Shown here: positions 54,298 to 63,533 of the stretch, one piece after another
How positions within the stretch are numbered: the first letter of the stretch is position 1
Layout: each line of letters opens with the position of its first letter
Assembly (NCBI GenBank): GCA_024682075.1
Contig: JAIKZQ010000021.1
Location: forward strand, 48,719 to 112,718
Direction of reading: 5' to 3'
Length of the DNA: 64,000 nucleotides
DNA from: Lachnospiraceae bacterium
GTDB taxonomy: Bacteria; Bacillota; Clostridia; Lachnospirales; Lachnospiraceae
Program-made: the position numbers and the translations under genes
Notes under the pieces: model-generated
Database searches by the model: none
What the model was told of the DNA's origin: nothing
The model's input: only the letters and a program-made list of their open reading frames with translations

Positions 54298-56032
54298 TTC
54301 CGCTTCCCTCCGAAGATCTGACCACCGGCATGACCAGCTCGATCCTGGTGAATTCTCCTTCTTCGCTCTCTATCCTGACCACGTTATTCCTGTGTGAAAA
54401 ATATCTGACTCTTTCTATCGTACCCCACAGTCCGAAGCTGTTTTCCTCTCCGGATATGTTCTTTCCGCCCTTTGCAAGTTTTGCGATGGCCTCCTTGTCC
54501 ATTCCGACACCGTTGTCATAAACCGATATGTGAAGATCTTCATCTTCTATGAACGCGGATATCTTGATCACTCCGGGCTCGCCCTTCTGTCGTATGCCGT
54601 GATAGATGCTGTTTTCGACAAGAGGCTGCAGTATCAGTTTGGGAACAATGCAGTTCTCAACTCCCTGCGATATCGAGTATTCATCCTGAAGGATCTCCCC
54701 GTATCTGAGTTTCTGAAGAGCGAGATAGTCCCTTACGATCGTGACTTCTTTTTCCAGAGTTATCTCCCTGTCGCCCTTACTGAGGAAATTCCTGTAGAAG
54801 CGCCCCATAGTCTCAAGTGCTGAGCTTACTTCCTCGGATCCGCTTTCGAGAGCAAGGGCACTTATGGTTCCGATAGTATTATACAAAAAATGAGGCTTGA
54901 TCTGTTCCTGAAGGACTCTCATCTCCGCTCTCTGCACTGACTGTTCCTTCGCAAGCAGCTCATCGAAGAGTTCCCGTATCTTTCGTATCATTGAATTATA
55001 CGAATCCTTCAGTTTCCCAAGTTCATTATCCGGAAGCGGGAAATCTATTGTGGAGAGGCCGTCACGGTCATCACCGACCTCCATGGAGTTGGCGAGTTTA
55101 TTGATGGGATGCGTGATATTTCGGTATGTAAATCTTCCGACCATGATAAAACAGAATACGATCATGGCCAGGAGGAAAAGAAGTATCATCGCAGTCTGTT
55201 CGGGGAAGAACACTCCCCTTATCGGTGTGACGCTGATCATCATCATGGGCTTGTTTCCGACACGCATTCCGGACACGACGACATTCTCGCCATTTAATCT
55301 GGTGATATACTGAGTCACTTCATGTCCCGAGAGCTTTGGGGAATAGAGTTCAAGCAGATCGCTGTTGCCCGCAATATAGGAACCGTTAAGTCCCATGACG
55401 CATGTATTGGCATTTCCGCTGTTCATGACGGAATGCTCGACGACATTTCCGGAGATCAGCATCATCATATATCCGCTGAGATGCTGATTGTTCATATCAT
55501 AAACGGCACGCTCTATGGAGATAAACGGTTGATCGTTTATCCTCCTGAGCGCGCCGCTTCCGTTTATGTATTCAATTGGTTTACCCCTCTGATCAAGAAC
55601 GACTCTTGACCAGTTCTCTTCCGTATAATTGGGATCGACTATTTCAAAAAGGCTCCCCTTGGTACAGACATATGTACCATCCTTTCTGAAGACATATACG
55701 CAGTCCACACCTGTGGTGACACTGAGTATGGTCTGGATGTCGCGCTTTGCGTCATTGATAATGCCTGCATCGACATCGCTCTGATCAGCCCTGAGAAAAT
55801 ACTGGAAGCTGTCCTCCATCATGACCAGCACGGACAGTTCCGTGTAGCCTTCAAAAGATTTCTCGATATCTCCGGAAAGCGCGATAAGCTTTCCTTCCGC
55901 TTCTCGTGACACAAAATCCTGCTCCTCTTTCCTGATGATCAGGAAAGTGGAGATCAGGAACGATATTGTCATTAGCATCACCACGCAGATAAGCAGAAAA
56001 CGCAGCCTGCGTGACAGAGATCTTCTCAGCAT
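54290..56032 (-). CDS. YesM-type sensor histidine kinase
   Basis: 580 residues: helix at about 11-33, large extracellular sensor region (to about 275), second helix (about 279-300), HAMP segment (PINKLANSMEVGDD), His_kinase domain with His381 in EQIKPHFLYNTI and a HATPase region with PLVENSIYHGI and DNGVGMDKEAI. It senses an extracellular signal, probably a sugar or sugar-loaded binding protein, and phosphorylates the co-encoded YesN-type regulator. It follows the permease gene by 12 bp in the same run. Confidence 0.93.
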   Translation of the reverse strand: MLRRSLSRRLRFLLICVVMLMTISFLISTFLIIRKEEQDFVSREAEGKLIALSGDIEKSFEGYTELSVLVMMEDSFQYFLRADQSDVDAGIINDAKRDIQTILSVTTGVDCVYVFRKDGTYVCTKGSLFEIVDPNYTEENWSRVVLDQRGKPIEYINGSGALRRINDQPFISIERAVYDMNNQHLSGYMMMLISGNVVEHSVMNSGNANTCVMGLNGSYIAGNSDLLELYSPKLSGHEVTQYITRLNGENVVVSGMRVGNKPMMMISVTPIRGVFFPEQTAMILLFLLAMIVFCFIMVGRFTYRNITHPINKLANSMEVGDDRDGLSTIDFPLPDNELGKLKDSYNSMIRKIRELFDELLAKEQSVQRAEMRVLQEQIKPHFLYNTIGTISALALESGSEEVSSALETMGRFYRNFLSKGDREITLEKEVTIVRDYLALQKLRYGEILQDEYSISQGVENCIVPKLILQPLVENSIYHGIRQKGEPGVIKISAFIEDEDLHISVYDNGVGMDKEAIAKLAKGGKNISGEENSFGLWGTIERVRYFSHRNNVVRIESEEGEFTRIELVMPVVRSSEGSGNV

Positions 56033-56044
56033 AGGTAAATGCCC

Positions 56045-56905
56045 TTACCCCTTGACGGCACCTACCACGAAGCTTTCCTGAATTTTCTTGCTCATAAAGA
56101 TGTAAACGATCAGCATGGGGAATGTTGCGATAACAAGTGCCGCACCTATGGGACCCCACTCGGTAGTATACTGACCGGACAACTGCTGAACGCCGACAGG
56201 GAGTGTTCTGTACTTACCGTCACTATTGAATATGTTAGCAAACATCAGCTCGTTCCAGCACTGAAGGAAGGAATAGATGCTGATAGTTGCAACTGCGGGC
56301 TTCATAAGAGGAAGAATGACAACACCGAAAGTCTTCCAGGGTCCGCAGCCGTCGATCCTTGCAGCCTCATCAAGCTCCTTGGGTATCTCTACCATGAAAC
56401 CGGTGCAGATGAGTATTCCCATTGCAAGCGAGAATGCCGCATAAGGGAAGATAAGGGCAAAGTAAGTATTGGTCAGTCCCATATTCTTCAGCGTTACATA
56501 AATGGGTACGATCGATGCATGAATGGGGATCGTAAGTCCCAGCATGAAGAATGCATTTACATGTCTGCTGAATCTCCACTCCAGACGTGTGATCGCATAA
56601 GTAGCCATCATTGATGATATGATGACCAGTGCAATGGCACAGACGGATACAACGACGGAGTTAAGGAAGTAAAGGGGCATATGACCGGTGTTCCACGCGG
56701 ATGCATAGTTGCTCCATTTCCAGTCCCAGGGAAGTCCGATAAGGTTCTTACCGAAGATCTCCTCATTGGTCTTAAGGGAGAATGTGAACATCCAGTATAC
56801 GGGGAACAGATTTAACAGTGCCCACAATACTAATATAACATAAATTATTATCTTTCTGGCGCCGACTTTTTCAACGGCGTGCTCTCTTCTGGTATCACTT
56901 GCCAT
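56045..56905 (-). CDS. Carbohydrate ABC transporter permease (MalG type)
   Basis: 286 residues, six helices; the EAA loop is IPKELDEAARIDGCGPWKTF, which docks the ATPase. It pairs with the MalF-type permease (11-bp overlap). No ATPase is encoded here, so a shared MsmX/UgpC-like ATPase elsewhere is expected, as is common in Firmicutes. The substrate is an oligosaccharide or sugar derivative, not identified. Confidence 0.92.
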   Translation of the reverse strand: MASDTRREHAVEKVGARKIIIYVILVLWALLNLFPVYWMFTFSLKTNEEIFGKNLIGLPWDWKWSNYASAWNTGHMPLYFLNSVVVSVCAIALVIISSMMATYAITRLEWRFSRHVNAFFMLGLTIPIHASIVPIYVTLKNMGLTNTYFALIFPYAAFSLAMGILICTGFMVEIPKELDEAARIDGCGPWKTFGVVILPLMKPAVATISIYSFLQCWNELMFANIFNSDGKYRTLPVGVQQLSGQYTTEWGPIGAALVIATFPMLIVYIFMSKKIQESFVVGAVKG

Positions 56906-57791
56906 AGATATCTCTCTCCTTAAACGCCTGCGAAATCATAAGCGCAAAAGCGAAGCACAGGATTATCATTACAACAGCTATTGCGGAACCCATTCCGTAA
57001 CGGTTTCTTGAGATGAGCATCTCGAACAGTCTCGTTGAAGGAACCTCGGTGCAGTGCTTGGGGCCGCCACTCGGTGTCAGGACATAGATAAGGTCATATG
57101 ACTTGAGCGATCCGGTAACAGCGAAGATAACGCTGACCTTCAGTATGGGCTTGATCGAAGGGATAACGATGTATCTGTTGACCTGACTCTCGCTTGCACC
57201 GTCAATGCGGGCTGCTTCTCTGATATCAGGTGATACGCCCTTTACTCCGGCATAGAGAAGGAGCATGTGATATCCGACATACTGCCAGAGTGTGGGGATG
57301 AAAACGCACATCAGAGCGGTACGCTCATCACCGAGCCAGGGCTTGCACAGATCCGCAAATCCCATCTTCTGCAGTGCAACCGTAAGCAGACCGTAATCGG
57401 GATTGTAGATCTTCAGCCACAACTGACCGATGACAACAGTCGAGATAAGAACGGGCATGAAATAGATTGAAAGAAAAGGTCTCTCTCCCTTGATTCCTCT
57501 TCCCAGAATAAGTGCAAATCCGAGTGAGATGGGGAGCTGTATGAAAACCGACAATGCCGCAAGAAGGCAGGCATTTCCGAGTGACTTCCAGAAATAGATA
57601 GGCTTGCTGGTGAATAATTCCTTGTAATTATCGATGCCGACAAATGTCATGTCGGTCATTCCGTTCCAGTCAAAAAAGCTGTAATAAAGAGACTTAAAGA
57701 TCGGCGCAATGAGTATGAATATAAAGAGCGCCAATGCCGGCAGCAAAAACAGAAATACATTAATATAATTTATTACGTCTTTCTTTTTCAT
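56895..57791 (-). CDS. Carbohydrate ABC transporter permease (MalF/UgpA type)
   Basis: 298 residues with six helices and EAA loop VSPDIREAARIDGASESQV. It begins after a 146-bp gap from the binding-protein gene that contains a strong stem-loop (57844-57900), and overlaps the next permease gene by 11 bp. Confidence 0.92.
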   Translation of the reverse strand: MKKKDVINYINVFLFLLPALALFIFILIAPIFKSLYYSFFDWNGMTDMTFVGIDNYKELFTSKPIYFWKSLGNACLLAALSVFIQLPISLGFALILGRGIKGERPFLSIYFMPVLISTVVIGQLWLKIYNPDYGLLTVALQKMGFADLCKPWLGDERTALMCVFIPTLWQYVGYHMLLLYAGVKGVSPDIREAARIDGASESQVNRYIVIPSIKPILKVSVIFAVTGSLKSYDLIYVLTPSGGPKHCTEVPSTRLFEMLISRNRYGMGSAIAVVMIILCFAFALMISQAFKERDIYGK

Positions 57792-57843
57792 AAAAAAACC
57801 GCCTCCCGGGCGAACTTCTTAATGCTGAGGAACATATAGTATA

Positions 57844-57900
57844 TACGTGCGGCCTCCGCTGGCGCGAGGGGGTTATTTGCTAAGGCGAAAAGGCCGCACG
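57844..57900 (-). other. Stem-loop between binding-protein and permease genes
   Basis: ACGTGCGGCC (57844-57853) and GGCCGCACGT (57891-57900) are a perfect 10-bp inverted repeat around a 37-nt loop, without a T-run. Such intercistronic hairpins protect the upstream mRNA and raise binding-protein levels over permease. Confidence 0.7.
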
Positions 57901-57937
57901 TAGTATACAGGCAACAATTAGATAAAGTCAGACGAGA

Positions 57938-59296
57938 TTATCTGATGTCGTTGGTAAGGCCATCGATGAATTCCTGTCCGTTAACTTCGCAGCCGTAAAC
58001 CATTGCTACATAGTCAAGGTAGGTTCTTGCATCGTCAGCGTTCATAGCGGTGTCACCGAAGAGAACGTATCCGGTAGCATTTCCGCAGATCTCAGCTACA
58101 GCCTGGGTAAGGCCGTTTACGGAAGAGGTATCGCCGTAAGGAGTCCATGCAGGAAGTCCGCATCCATCAAGATAACCATAGTGGCAGATAAGCTTTCCAA
58201 GCTCGAAGCAGTACTGAGCTGCAACTTCAGGATGAGCTGATCCTGCAGCAACTGCAAGAGTATCGGAAGGTCCGCCGATGAGCTGTCCAAGCTGAGCCTT
58301 GTCAGCGTTGATAACAGGGAACTCACCAACTCTTACCTTGGGGAAGAATGCTTCGTTCTTAGCGAAGTCAGCGCAGTTCCAGGTTCCGTTCATGTAGAAT
58401 GCATACTTGCCATCCATGAAGTTGTTCTTAACTTCGTCGTTGGAAAGAGCGATTCCGTTGGGATCGAAGTAGCCGTTGGTAACGAGGCTCTGGAAGGTGT
58501 CAACTGCTGCAGCAACGTCAGCATTGTTCCAGGTTGCTCTTCCAAGGAAGATGTCGTTAAGAGCATCAGCGCCAACGCTCTTCTCGATAACGGACTCAAG
58601 ATACTCGGTTACACACCAGGTCTCTTTTCCGGCACATCCGAAAGGAATGATTCCTGCAGCCTTGAGGGCGTCGCAGCAAGCGATGAACTCATCATAAGTT
58701 CCGGGGATCTCAGTGTAGCCAACCTGAGCAAGAAGGTCCATGTTAGCGAAGAGGCCAACGATGTTCATGGTAAGAGGCACACCATAGTGATGTCCGTCAT
58801 AGGTTGAGTTTCCGAGCATTGACTCAGGAAGCTCGCTCTTGAATGCCTGATAAGCATCGTCAAGGCAGTAAACTCTTCCTGCATCTACGAAATCCTGAAG
58901 GAATGCGCATGACCAGGTGAAGAAGATGTCGGGCATGTCGTTTGCGGAAACAGCAGCCTTGATCTTGGTCTTGTAAGACTCGTTCTCAAATGCTTCCCAG
59001 TTAAGGGTGATGTTGGGATACTTCTCTGCCATGTCAGCGATAGCAGCCTCATAAGAATGGCGGTTGGAATCGCTCTCGGTAGCGATACACCACATGGTGA
59101 GCTCGCCTGAGAAAGTATCGATTGTCTCGTCAGCAGTAGCTGAAGGCTCGCTGGTGGTAGATCCGGTAGATCCGGTGGAACCGGTGGAACCGGTTGATCC
59201 GGTAGATCCGGTAGATCCGGTGCTGCCGCCGCCACAAGCTGCGAGTGACAGGACCATTGCACCTGTCATAAGAAGTGACAACAGTTTTCTTTTCAT
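57938..59296 (-). CDS. Extracellular sugar-binding lipoprotein (family 1 solute-binding protein)
   Basis: 452 residues with a lipoprotein signal ending in LSLAACGGG (Cys21), then seven GST tripeptides as a flexible tether, coded by 9-bp repeats at about 59160-59225. The binding domain (FSGELTMWCIATESDSN, PDIFFTWSCAFLQDFVDAG, KYAFYMNGTWNCADFAK, LGQLIGGPSDTLAV) is of the SBP_bac_1 type. AAAGGAGGAAATT precedes the ATG. It feeds the two permeases and may also signal to the YesM-type kinase. Confidence 0.93.
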   Translation of the reverse strand: MKRKLLSLLMTGAMVLSLAACGGGSTGSTGSTGSTGSTGSTGSTGSTTSEPSATADETIDTFSGELTMWCIATESDSNRHSYEAAIADMAEKYPNITLNWEAFENESYKTKIKAAVSANDMPDIFFTWSCAFLQDFVDAGRVYCLDDAYQAFKSELPESMLGNSTYDGHHYGVPLTMNIVGLFANMDLLAQVGYTEIPGTYDEFIACCDALKAAGIIPFGCAGKETWCVTEYLESVIEKSVGADALNDIFLGRATWNNADVAAAVDTFQSLVTNGYFDPNGIALSNDEVKNNFMDGKYAFYMNGTWNCADFAKNEAFFPKVRVGEFPVINADKAQLGQLIGGPSDTLAVAAGSAHPEVAAQYCFELGKLICHYGYLDGCGLPAWTPYGDTSSVNGLTQAVAEICGNATGYVLFGDTAMNADDARTYLDYVAMVYGCEVNGQEFIDGLTNDIR

Positions 59297-59378
59297 AATT
59301 TCCTCCTTTAATGATTAAAGAAAAATGTTTATATCCCGGAAGTCATCTTCCGAAATATTCAGAAAGTAATGTGCCCGT

Positions 59379-59927
59379 TTATTCCTTCACGGTTCTTACA
59401 ACGGGCCAGGGATAATCCACTGTGAGGATGTTCCCTTCGATCGAGTAGTAGATGTATGTATCGGGATACATGTCATTGTAGACAAGCTTCACTATCCCGT
59501 TCTCTTCGTCGTTAAAGTAATGTCCGGGCGAGTAGTAATCCTCCCTGAAGGTTCCGTTTTCGGTAAATTCGAAGGAAAGAAATCCGTCGACCTGCTGCCA
59601 GTAACCGATCAGTCCGTCAGGCTCGCCTTCACCCTTGTATTCGTAAACAGCTGTCTCATAGAGAAGATACTGATCATCACCGTCGGGGATAAATCTCATG
59701 TTCGAGACATTTCCATCCTTATCGGTAAGAGTCAGGATGTTATCCGCGAGGGTGTAGGTGTACTTTACATCGTGTAAAACCGCTTTTCCGTCATCCGAAA
59801 GAGAAAGTATCGTAGTCTGGGGGTCGTGGATGTATGCCCACTCCTCAGCCTGTTTCTTCGAACATCCTGTCATCAGGCACGCGGCCAAAAGACAGACCAT
59901 TATGATCTTGGTAAGTAATTTGTTCAT
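59379..59927 (-). CDS. Small lipoprotein of unknown function
   Basis: 182 residues from ATG 59927 (MNKLLTKII), with GGGGG nine bases upstream; the frame is open seven codons further. The lipobox is CLMTGC. The mature part is beta-rich, with repeated patterns of a DUF5640-like lipocalin fold (GKAVLHDVKYTYTLADNILTL and GIVKLVYNDMYPDTYIYY), as in many clostridial surface lipoproteins. It lies 82 bp before the sugar-binding protein gene, with the short hairpin CGGAAG/CTTCCG (59337-59352) between them. Confidence 0.75.
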   Translation of the reverse strand: MNKLLTKIIMVCLLAACLMTGCSKKQAEEWAYIHDPQTTILSLSDDGKAVLHDVKYTYTLADNILTLTDKDGNVSNMRFIPDGDDQYLLYETAVYEYKGEGEPDGLIGYWQQVDGFLSFEFTENGTFREDYYSPGHYFNDEENGIVKLVYNDMYPDTYIYYSIEGNILTVDYPWPVVRTVKE

Positions 59928-60109
59928 GATCAGACCCCCATCTGCCATTCGCCTTTTATACTAATGCTATTTTATGTTTATAAATGTTTTCTTAAAATGG
60001 AATAAGTTTACATGTAAAAGCATTTTTTTTACCTATGAACGGCCCTAATAAAAAACGGTTGTTTGTTTTTGTGCGATATGCACAATTTTTAGTTGGATTT
60101 AGTAGTGAT

Positions 60110-60123
60110 TGTAAGCACTTTCA
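60110..60123. promoter_or_regulatory. Possible cre/LacI-type operator
   Basis: TGTAAGCACTTTCA (reverse TGAAAGTGCTTACA) differs at one position from the classical TGAAAGCGCTTACA catabolite operator. It is about 180 bp before the lipoprotein/sugar-transport run and 200 bp before the plus-strand gene at 60328. The 59928-60327 gap also holds TTTACATGTAAA (60007-60018), GTGC-GATAT-GCAC (60071-60083), the repeat at 60157 and a promoter at 60262; no gene was found in it. Confidence 0.35.
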
Positions 60124-60156
60124 CACGAAATGCGTGAACAGATAATGAACAAGAGA

Positions 60157-60185
60157 TGAACACGGGGACGGTTCCTCCGTTCACC
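60157..60185. repeat. Single-arm copy of the GTGAACGG/GGGACGGTTCC repeat
   Basis: TGAACACGGGGACGGTTCC followed by TCCGTTCACC. It is the only family member in a divergent promoter region rather than at a gene's 3' end. Confidence 0.8.
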
Positions 60186-60261
60186 AAAGCAGGAATAAGT
60201 CGAGACAAAACAATGGAATGATTCAGCTGTTTTATCAAAAGTGATTCCCAAGAAATGTTTT

Positions 60262-60290
60262 TTGATATATGCAGATATATGCTTTATAAT
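60262..60290 (+). promoter_or_regulatory. Strong sigma-A promoter for the 60328 gene
   Basis: TTGATA (60262-60267), a 17-bp spacer and TATAAT (60285-60290). Confidence 0.7.
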
Positions 60291-60327
60291 TTTTTTCCGT
60301 CAGGAAAAAATGAACTGAGGAAAGAAA

Positions 60328-60477
60328 ATGTTTAACGAAGGCATAGACAGAGGCAGTAATGTTCCAAAGATAATGGGCGTTCTGTGCGCCCTGGCAGCAG
60401 TATCGATAACCGCTGCTTTGCCTGCCATGGCCATAACGATCATGCTCTTTTCAGGTTCGATGGATTACGGAAAATAA
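60328..60477 (+). CDS. Small single-helix membrane protein, 49 residues
   Basis: GAGGAAAG stands before the ATG and a strong promoter at 60262-60290. The product begins MFNEGIDRGSN and has one long hydrophobic helix from about residue 13 to 42 (IMGVLCALAAVSITAALPA...), ending SGSMDYGK. It is 103 bp upstream of a thioredoxin-reductase-like gene on the same strand and may share its transcript. No family is recognised; small size and hydrophobicity resemble regulatory or toxin-like small proteins, without further support. Confidence 0.55.
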   Translation: MFNEGIDRGSNVPKIMGVLCALAAVSITAALPAMAITIMLFSGSMDYGK

Positions 60478-60580
60478 AACATAATATATACAGGATAAAA
60501 GAATTCCCGTTGACAGTTTTTTTGTGTGTGGTAATATTATATTTGATAAAAGGTAATTTCTTCTTTGAAAGGAACAATAT

Positions 60581-61453
60581 ATGAGATATGACGTTGCGAT
60601 AATAGGCACCGGTCCTGCCGGACTTGAGGCCGCCATCACACTGACCATCAGAAAAAAGAACATCATCCTCATCGGAAAAAAGAATTCCAGCAGCAAAGTC
60701 AGGTCCGCAGAAAAGATCGACAACTATCTCGGCATCCCTTCCGTAAGCGGAGACGATCTCGCCCGGAAGATGCTTGATCATGCCGCTTCCATGGGCGTGG
60801 AGATAACTGAGGGACGTGCCACTCTGATTTATCCTTACGGTGAATACTTCGGGATCCAGTGCGGCGAGGAAATGATAGAGGCGACAAGCGTGATCCTTGC
60901 AACAGGTGTTGCACCTGCCAATACTCTTCCCGGTGAAAATGAATTTCTCGGCCGCGGTGTCAGTTACTGTGCCACCTGCGATGCCGCAATGTACAAGGAA
61001 AAGAAAGCACTGGTCATCTCATATTCGAAGGATTATGAAGAAGAGGCAGAGTTCCTCAAGAAGTATGCATCAGAGGTGATCTATATCCCCGCATATAAGG
61101 AGGATGAGAAAAACGCTGCCGCACTGACAGACGTTCCCGGCATCTCGGTCATGAATGCGAAGCCTCTGGAGATAAAGGGCGGATTCAAAGCTAACACGCT
61201 TGTTACAGATCAGGGAGAGATTCAGGCAGATGGCATATTCATCCTGAGAGATCAGATCTCTGCTGCATCGCTTGTGCCGGGGCTTGAGACAGAAGGCGGA
61301 AACGTAAAGTGCGCCCGCGACATGTCGACATCTGTGCCGGGATTATATGCTGCCGGGGACATTGCAGGAGCGCCTTACCAGCTCATCAAGGCTGCGGGCG
61401 AAGGCCTTACTGCCGCACTGTCTGCGGTCAAATATCTGGTGGAGAAAAAGTAA
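60581..61453 (+). CDS. Thioredoxin-reductase-like flavoprotein without NADPH motif (FFTR-like)
   Basis: 290 residues. The FAD motif GTGPAGLEAAITL (10-22), ATG motif ILATGVAPA, redox pair Cys130/Cys133 in SYCATCDA and the second FAD motif GLYAAGDIAGAP are those of thioredoxin reductase. In the pyridine-nucleotide domain the usual GGGxSA is replaced by LVISYSKDYEEEAEF (about 144-158), and the downstream Arg-rich NADPH phosphate motif is absent. Clostridial ferredoxin-dependent flavin thioredoxin reductases show just this loss, so reduced ferredoxin may be the donor. A terminator follows at 61511. Confidence 0.85.
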   Translation: MRYDVAIIGTGPAGLEAAITLTIRKKNIILIGKKNSSSKVRSAEKIDNYLGIPSVSGDDLARKMLDHAASMGVEITEGRATLIYPYGEYFGIQCGEEMIEATSVILATGVAPANTLPGENEFLGRGVSYCATCDAAMYKEKKALVISYSKDYEEEAEFLKKYASEVIYIPAYKEDEKNAAALTDVPGISVMNAKPLEIKGGFKANTLVTDQGEIQADGIFILRDQISAASLVPGLETEGGNVKCARDMSTSVPGLYAAGDIAGAPYQLIKAAGEGLTAALSAVKYLVEKK

Positions 61454-61510
61454 ATCAGGCCATATGCCTTGTGGGTCGGATATTCATGATAATCGTTTTA
61501 CCCATACAAT

Positions 61511-61537
61511 AAAGCCGGAGTCTCCTCCGGCTTTTTT
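61511..61537 (+). terminator. Intrinsic terminator of the thioredoxin-reductase-like gene
   Basis: AAAGCCGGAG-TCTC-CTCCGGCTTTTTT. Confidence 0.85.
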
Positions 61538-61551
61538 AGTGAATTCAATTC

Positions 61552-61593
61552 AAAAAACCATCCCGGGAATTTCTTCCGAAGGGATGGTTTTTT
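61552..61593. terminator. Bidirectional intrinsic terminator between the two convergent operons
   Basis: AAAAAACCATCCC (61552-61564) and GGGATGGTTTTTT (61581-61593) give a stem flanked by A- and T-runs, suitable for etfA on the minus strand and as backup on the plus strand. Confidence 0.8.
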
Positions 61594-61621
61594 GTGTTAA
61601 TTCTTATGACTCAGTAGGCAA

Positions 61622-61650
61622 GTGAACGGAAGAACCGTCCCTGCGTTTAC
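61622..61650. repeat. GTGAACGG/GAACCGTCCC repeat forming the etfA stop
   Basis: GTGAACGGAAGAACCGTCCC then TGCGTTTAC. The etfA stop codon TAA (complement of 61647-61649) is the repeat's terminal GTAAAC, a variant of GTGAAC. Confidence 0.8.
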
Positions 61651-62696
61651 TTCTCAGCGATAGCCTTCTTGAGAGCCTCTGTGAGTTCGGGAACGATCTT
61701 GTTAAGGTCGCCTACGACACCGTAATCAGCTACGTCGAAGATAGGAGCATCCTCGTCCTTGTTGATAGCAACGATGATGTCTGACTCTTCCATACCTGCA
61801 ACGTGCTGGATTGCTCCGGAGATACCGATTGCGAAGTATACGTGAGGTCTTACGGTCTTACCGGTCTGACCAACCTGGAGATCCTTAGGCTTCCAGCCTG
61901 AGTCTACAACTGCTCTTGAGCAGGAAACTTCTCCGCCAAGTACTGCAGCGAGATCCTCGAGGATCTTGAAGTTCTCGGGTGAACCTACGCCACGTCCGCC
62001 GGATACAAGGATCTTGGCATTCATGATATCTACGGTGTTGGATACAGCCTTGACTACTTCCTTGACAGTTACGTATCTGTTGTTGGGAGTGAATCCGGGA
62101 TTGTAATCAACAACCTCTGCCTTTGCGCCGCTGATGGGATCGATCTTCTGCATAACGCCGGGACGAACGGTAGCCATCTGAGGGCGGTTGTTGGGGCAGG
62201 CGATAGTAGCGATGGTGTTGCCGCCGAATGCGGGACGGGTCATGAGGAGCTGATTATGCTTCTGCTCGTCCTCTTTTCCGGGAACTGCAACAAGAGGGAA
62301 ATCTCCGATGTCAAGCTGTGTGCAGTCTGCGGTAAGTCCGGTAGCGACTCTTGCCGAAACGGTAGGTCCGAGGTCACGTCCGATAGCGGTAGCGCCTACG
62401 AGCATGATCTCAGGCTTGAACTCGTTGATAACGGATGCAAGTCCGTGTGCATAGGGCTCGGTTCTGTAAACTTCGAGTTCCTTGTCATCAACAACGATGA
62501 CCTTGTCTGCGCCGTACTCAGCGAGAGAATCAGCGAGACCCTTAACATTATATCCCATGAGGACTGCAACTACCTTCTGTCCGAGAGCAGCTGCAAGATC
62601 CTTAGCTTTGCCGAGCAGTTCGAAAGAGATTCCGCTGATCTCGCCGTCAACCTGCTGAGCAAAGACATATACGTCTTTATATTCTTCTAAGCTCAT
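61647..62696 (-). CDS. etfA: Electron transfer flavoprotein alpha subunit
   Basis: 349 residues with the FAD-binding C-terminal half: [54 protein letters not shown] and [24 protein letters not shown]. The N-terminal half is the degenerate nucleotide fold. With EtfB it carries electrons for butyryl-CoA dehydrogenase, and in clostridia bifurcates NADH electrons to crotonyl-CoA and ferredoxin. It lies 17 bp after etfB. Confidence 0.97.
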   Translation of the reverse strand: MSLEEYKDVYVFAQQVDGEISGISFELLGKAKDLAAALGQKVVAVLMGYNVKGLADSLAEYGADKVIVVDDKELEVYRTEPYAHGLASVINEFKPEIMLVGATAIGRDLGPTVSARVATGLTADCTQLDIGDFPLVAVPGKEDEQKHNQLLMTRPAFGGNTIATIACPNNRPQMATVRPGVMQKIDPISGAKAEVVDYNPGFTPNNRYVTVKEVVKAVSNTVDIMNAKILVSGGRGVGSPENFKILEDLAAVLGGEVSCSRAVVDSGWKPKDLQVGQTGKTVRPHVYFAIGISGAIQHVAGMEESDIIVAINKDEDAPIFDVADYGVVGDLNKIVPELTEALKKAIAEK

Positions 62697-62713
62697 TTGT
62701 CTTCCTCCTGCAA

Positions 62714-63499
62714 TTAGATAACGTGCTTCTCAGCAAGTTTCTCAACAATATACTTAACTCCGTCTGAAGGTGAATCGGGAACGATCTTCTCACCTGCGCC
62801 CTTGCGGACCTTGTCGGAAGCCTTAGCGATCTTGGTGGGTGATCCTGCGAGTCCGAGGTTGGAATCGTCAACATCCTTAAGATCTGCTCTTCCCCAAGTG
62901 GTGATCTCAGCCTTGCATGCATCGAAGATTCCGCCGGGAGTCATGTATCTGGGAGGATTAAGCTCTGAAAGAGCGGTTACGAGGCAGGGCATCTGAGCTT
63001 CAACAACATGATATCTGTCATCATACTGTCTCTGAACGATAACCTTGTCGCCTTCTACCTTCAGATCCTGTGCATAGGAGATAACGGGGATCTGGAGATG
63101 CTCAGCGATCTGCGGACCAACCTGTGCGGTATCGCCGTCGATTGCCTGACGTCCGGTAATGATGAGATCATACTCAAGATTTCTGATAGCACCTGCGATG
63201 GTGGTGGAGGTTGCCCAGGTATCAGCACCGCCGAGAACTCTGTCGGTTACAAGGACTGCCTTGTCAGCGCCCATTGCAAGAGCTTCTCTTAATGCGTCTG
63301 CAGCCTTGGGAAGTCCCATGGTAAGAACTGTAACCTCAGCGCCGTACTGATCCTTAAGACGAAGAGCTGCCTCAAGGCCGGCCTTGTCATCGGGATTCAT
63401 GATAGCGAGCATTGCTGCTCTGTCCAGAGTACCGTCGGGATTGAACTTAACGCCGCCCTTTGTATCCGGAACCTGCTTTATACAAACTATAATTTTCAC
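62714..63499 (-). CDS. etfB: Electron transfer flavoprotein beta subunit
   Basis: 261 residues: MKIIVCIKQVPDTKGGVKF, AMLAIMNPDDKAGLEAALRLKD, LTMGLPKAADALREALAMGADKA, and ITGRQAIDGDTAQVGPQIAEHL, the usual EtfB signature holding AMP or bifurcating FAD. It sits between bcd and etfA in the bcd-etfB-etfA order of butyrate producers. Confidence 0.97.
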   Translation of the reverse strand: MKIIVCIKQVPDTKGGVKFNPDGTLDRAAMLAIMNPDDKAGLEAALRLKDQYGAEVTVLTMGLPKAADALREALAMGADKAVLVTDRVLGGADTWATSTTIAGAIRNLEYDLIITGRQAIDGDTAQVGPQIAEHLQIPVISYAQDLKVEGDKVIVQRQYDDRYHVVEAQMPCLVTALSELNPPRYMTPGGIFDACKAEITTWGRADLKDVDDSNLGLAGSPTKIAKASDKVRKGAGEKIVPDSPSDGVKYIVEKLAEKHVI

Positions 63500-63533
63500 G
63501 GTTTATTTTCCTTTCCTGTAATTTTATGGCGGG

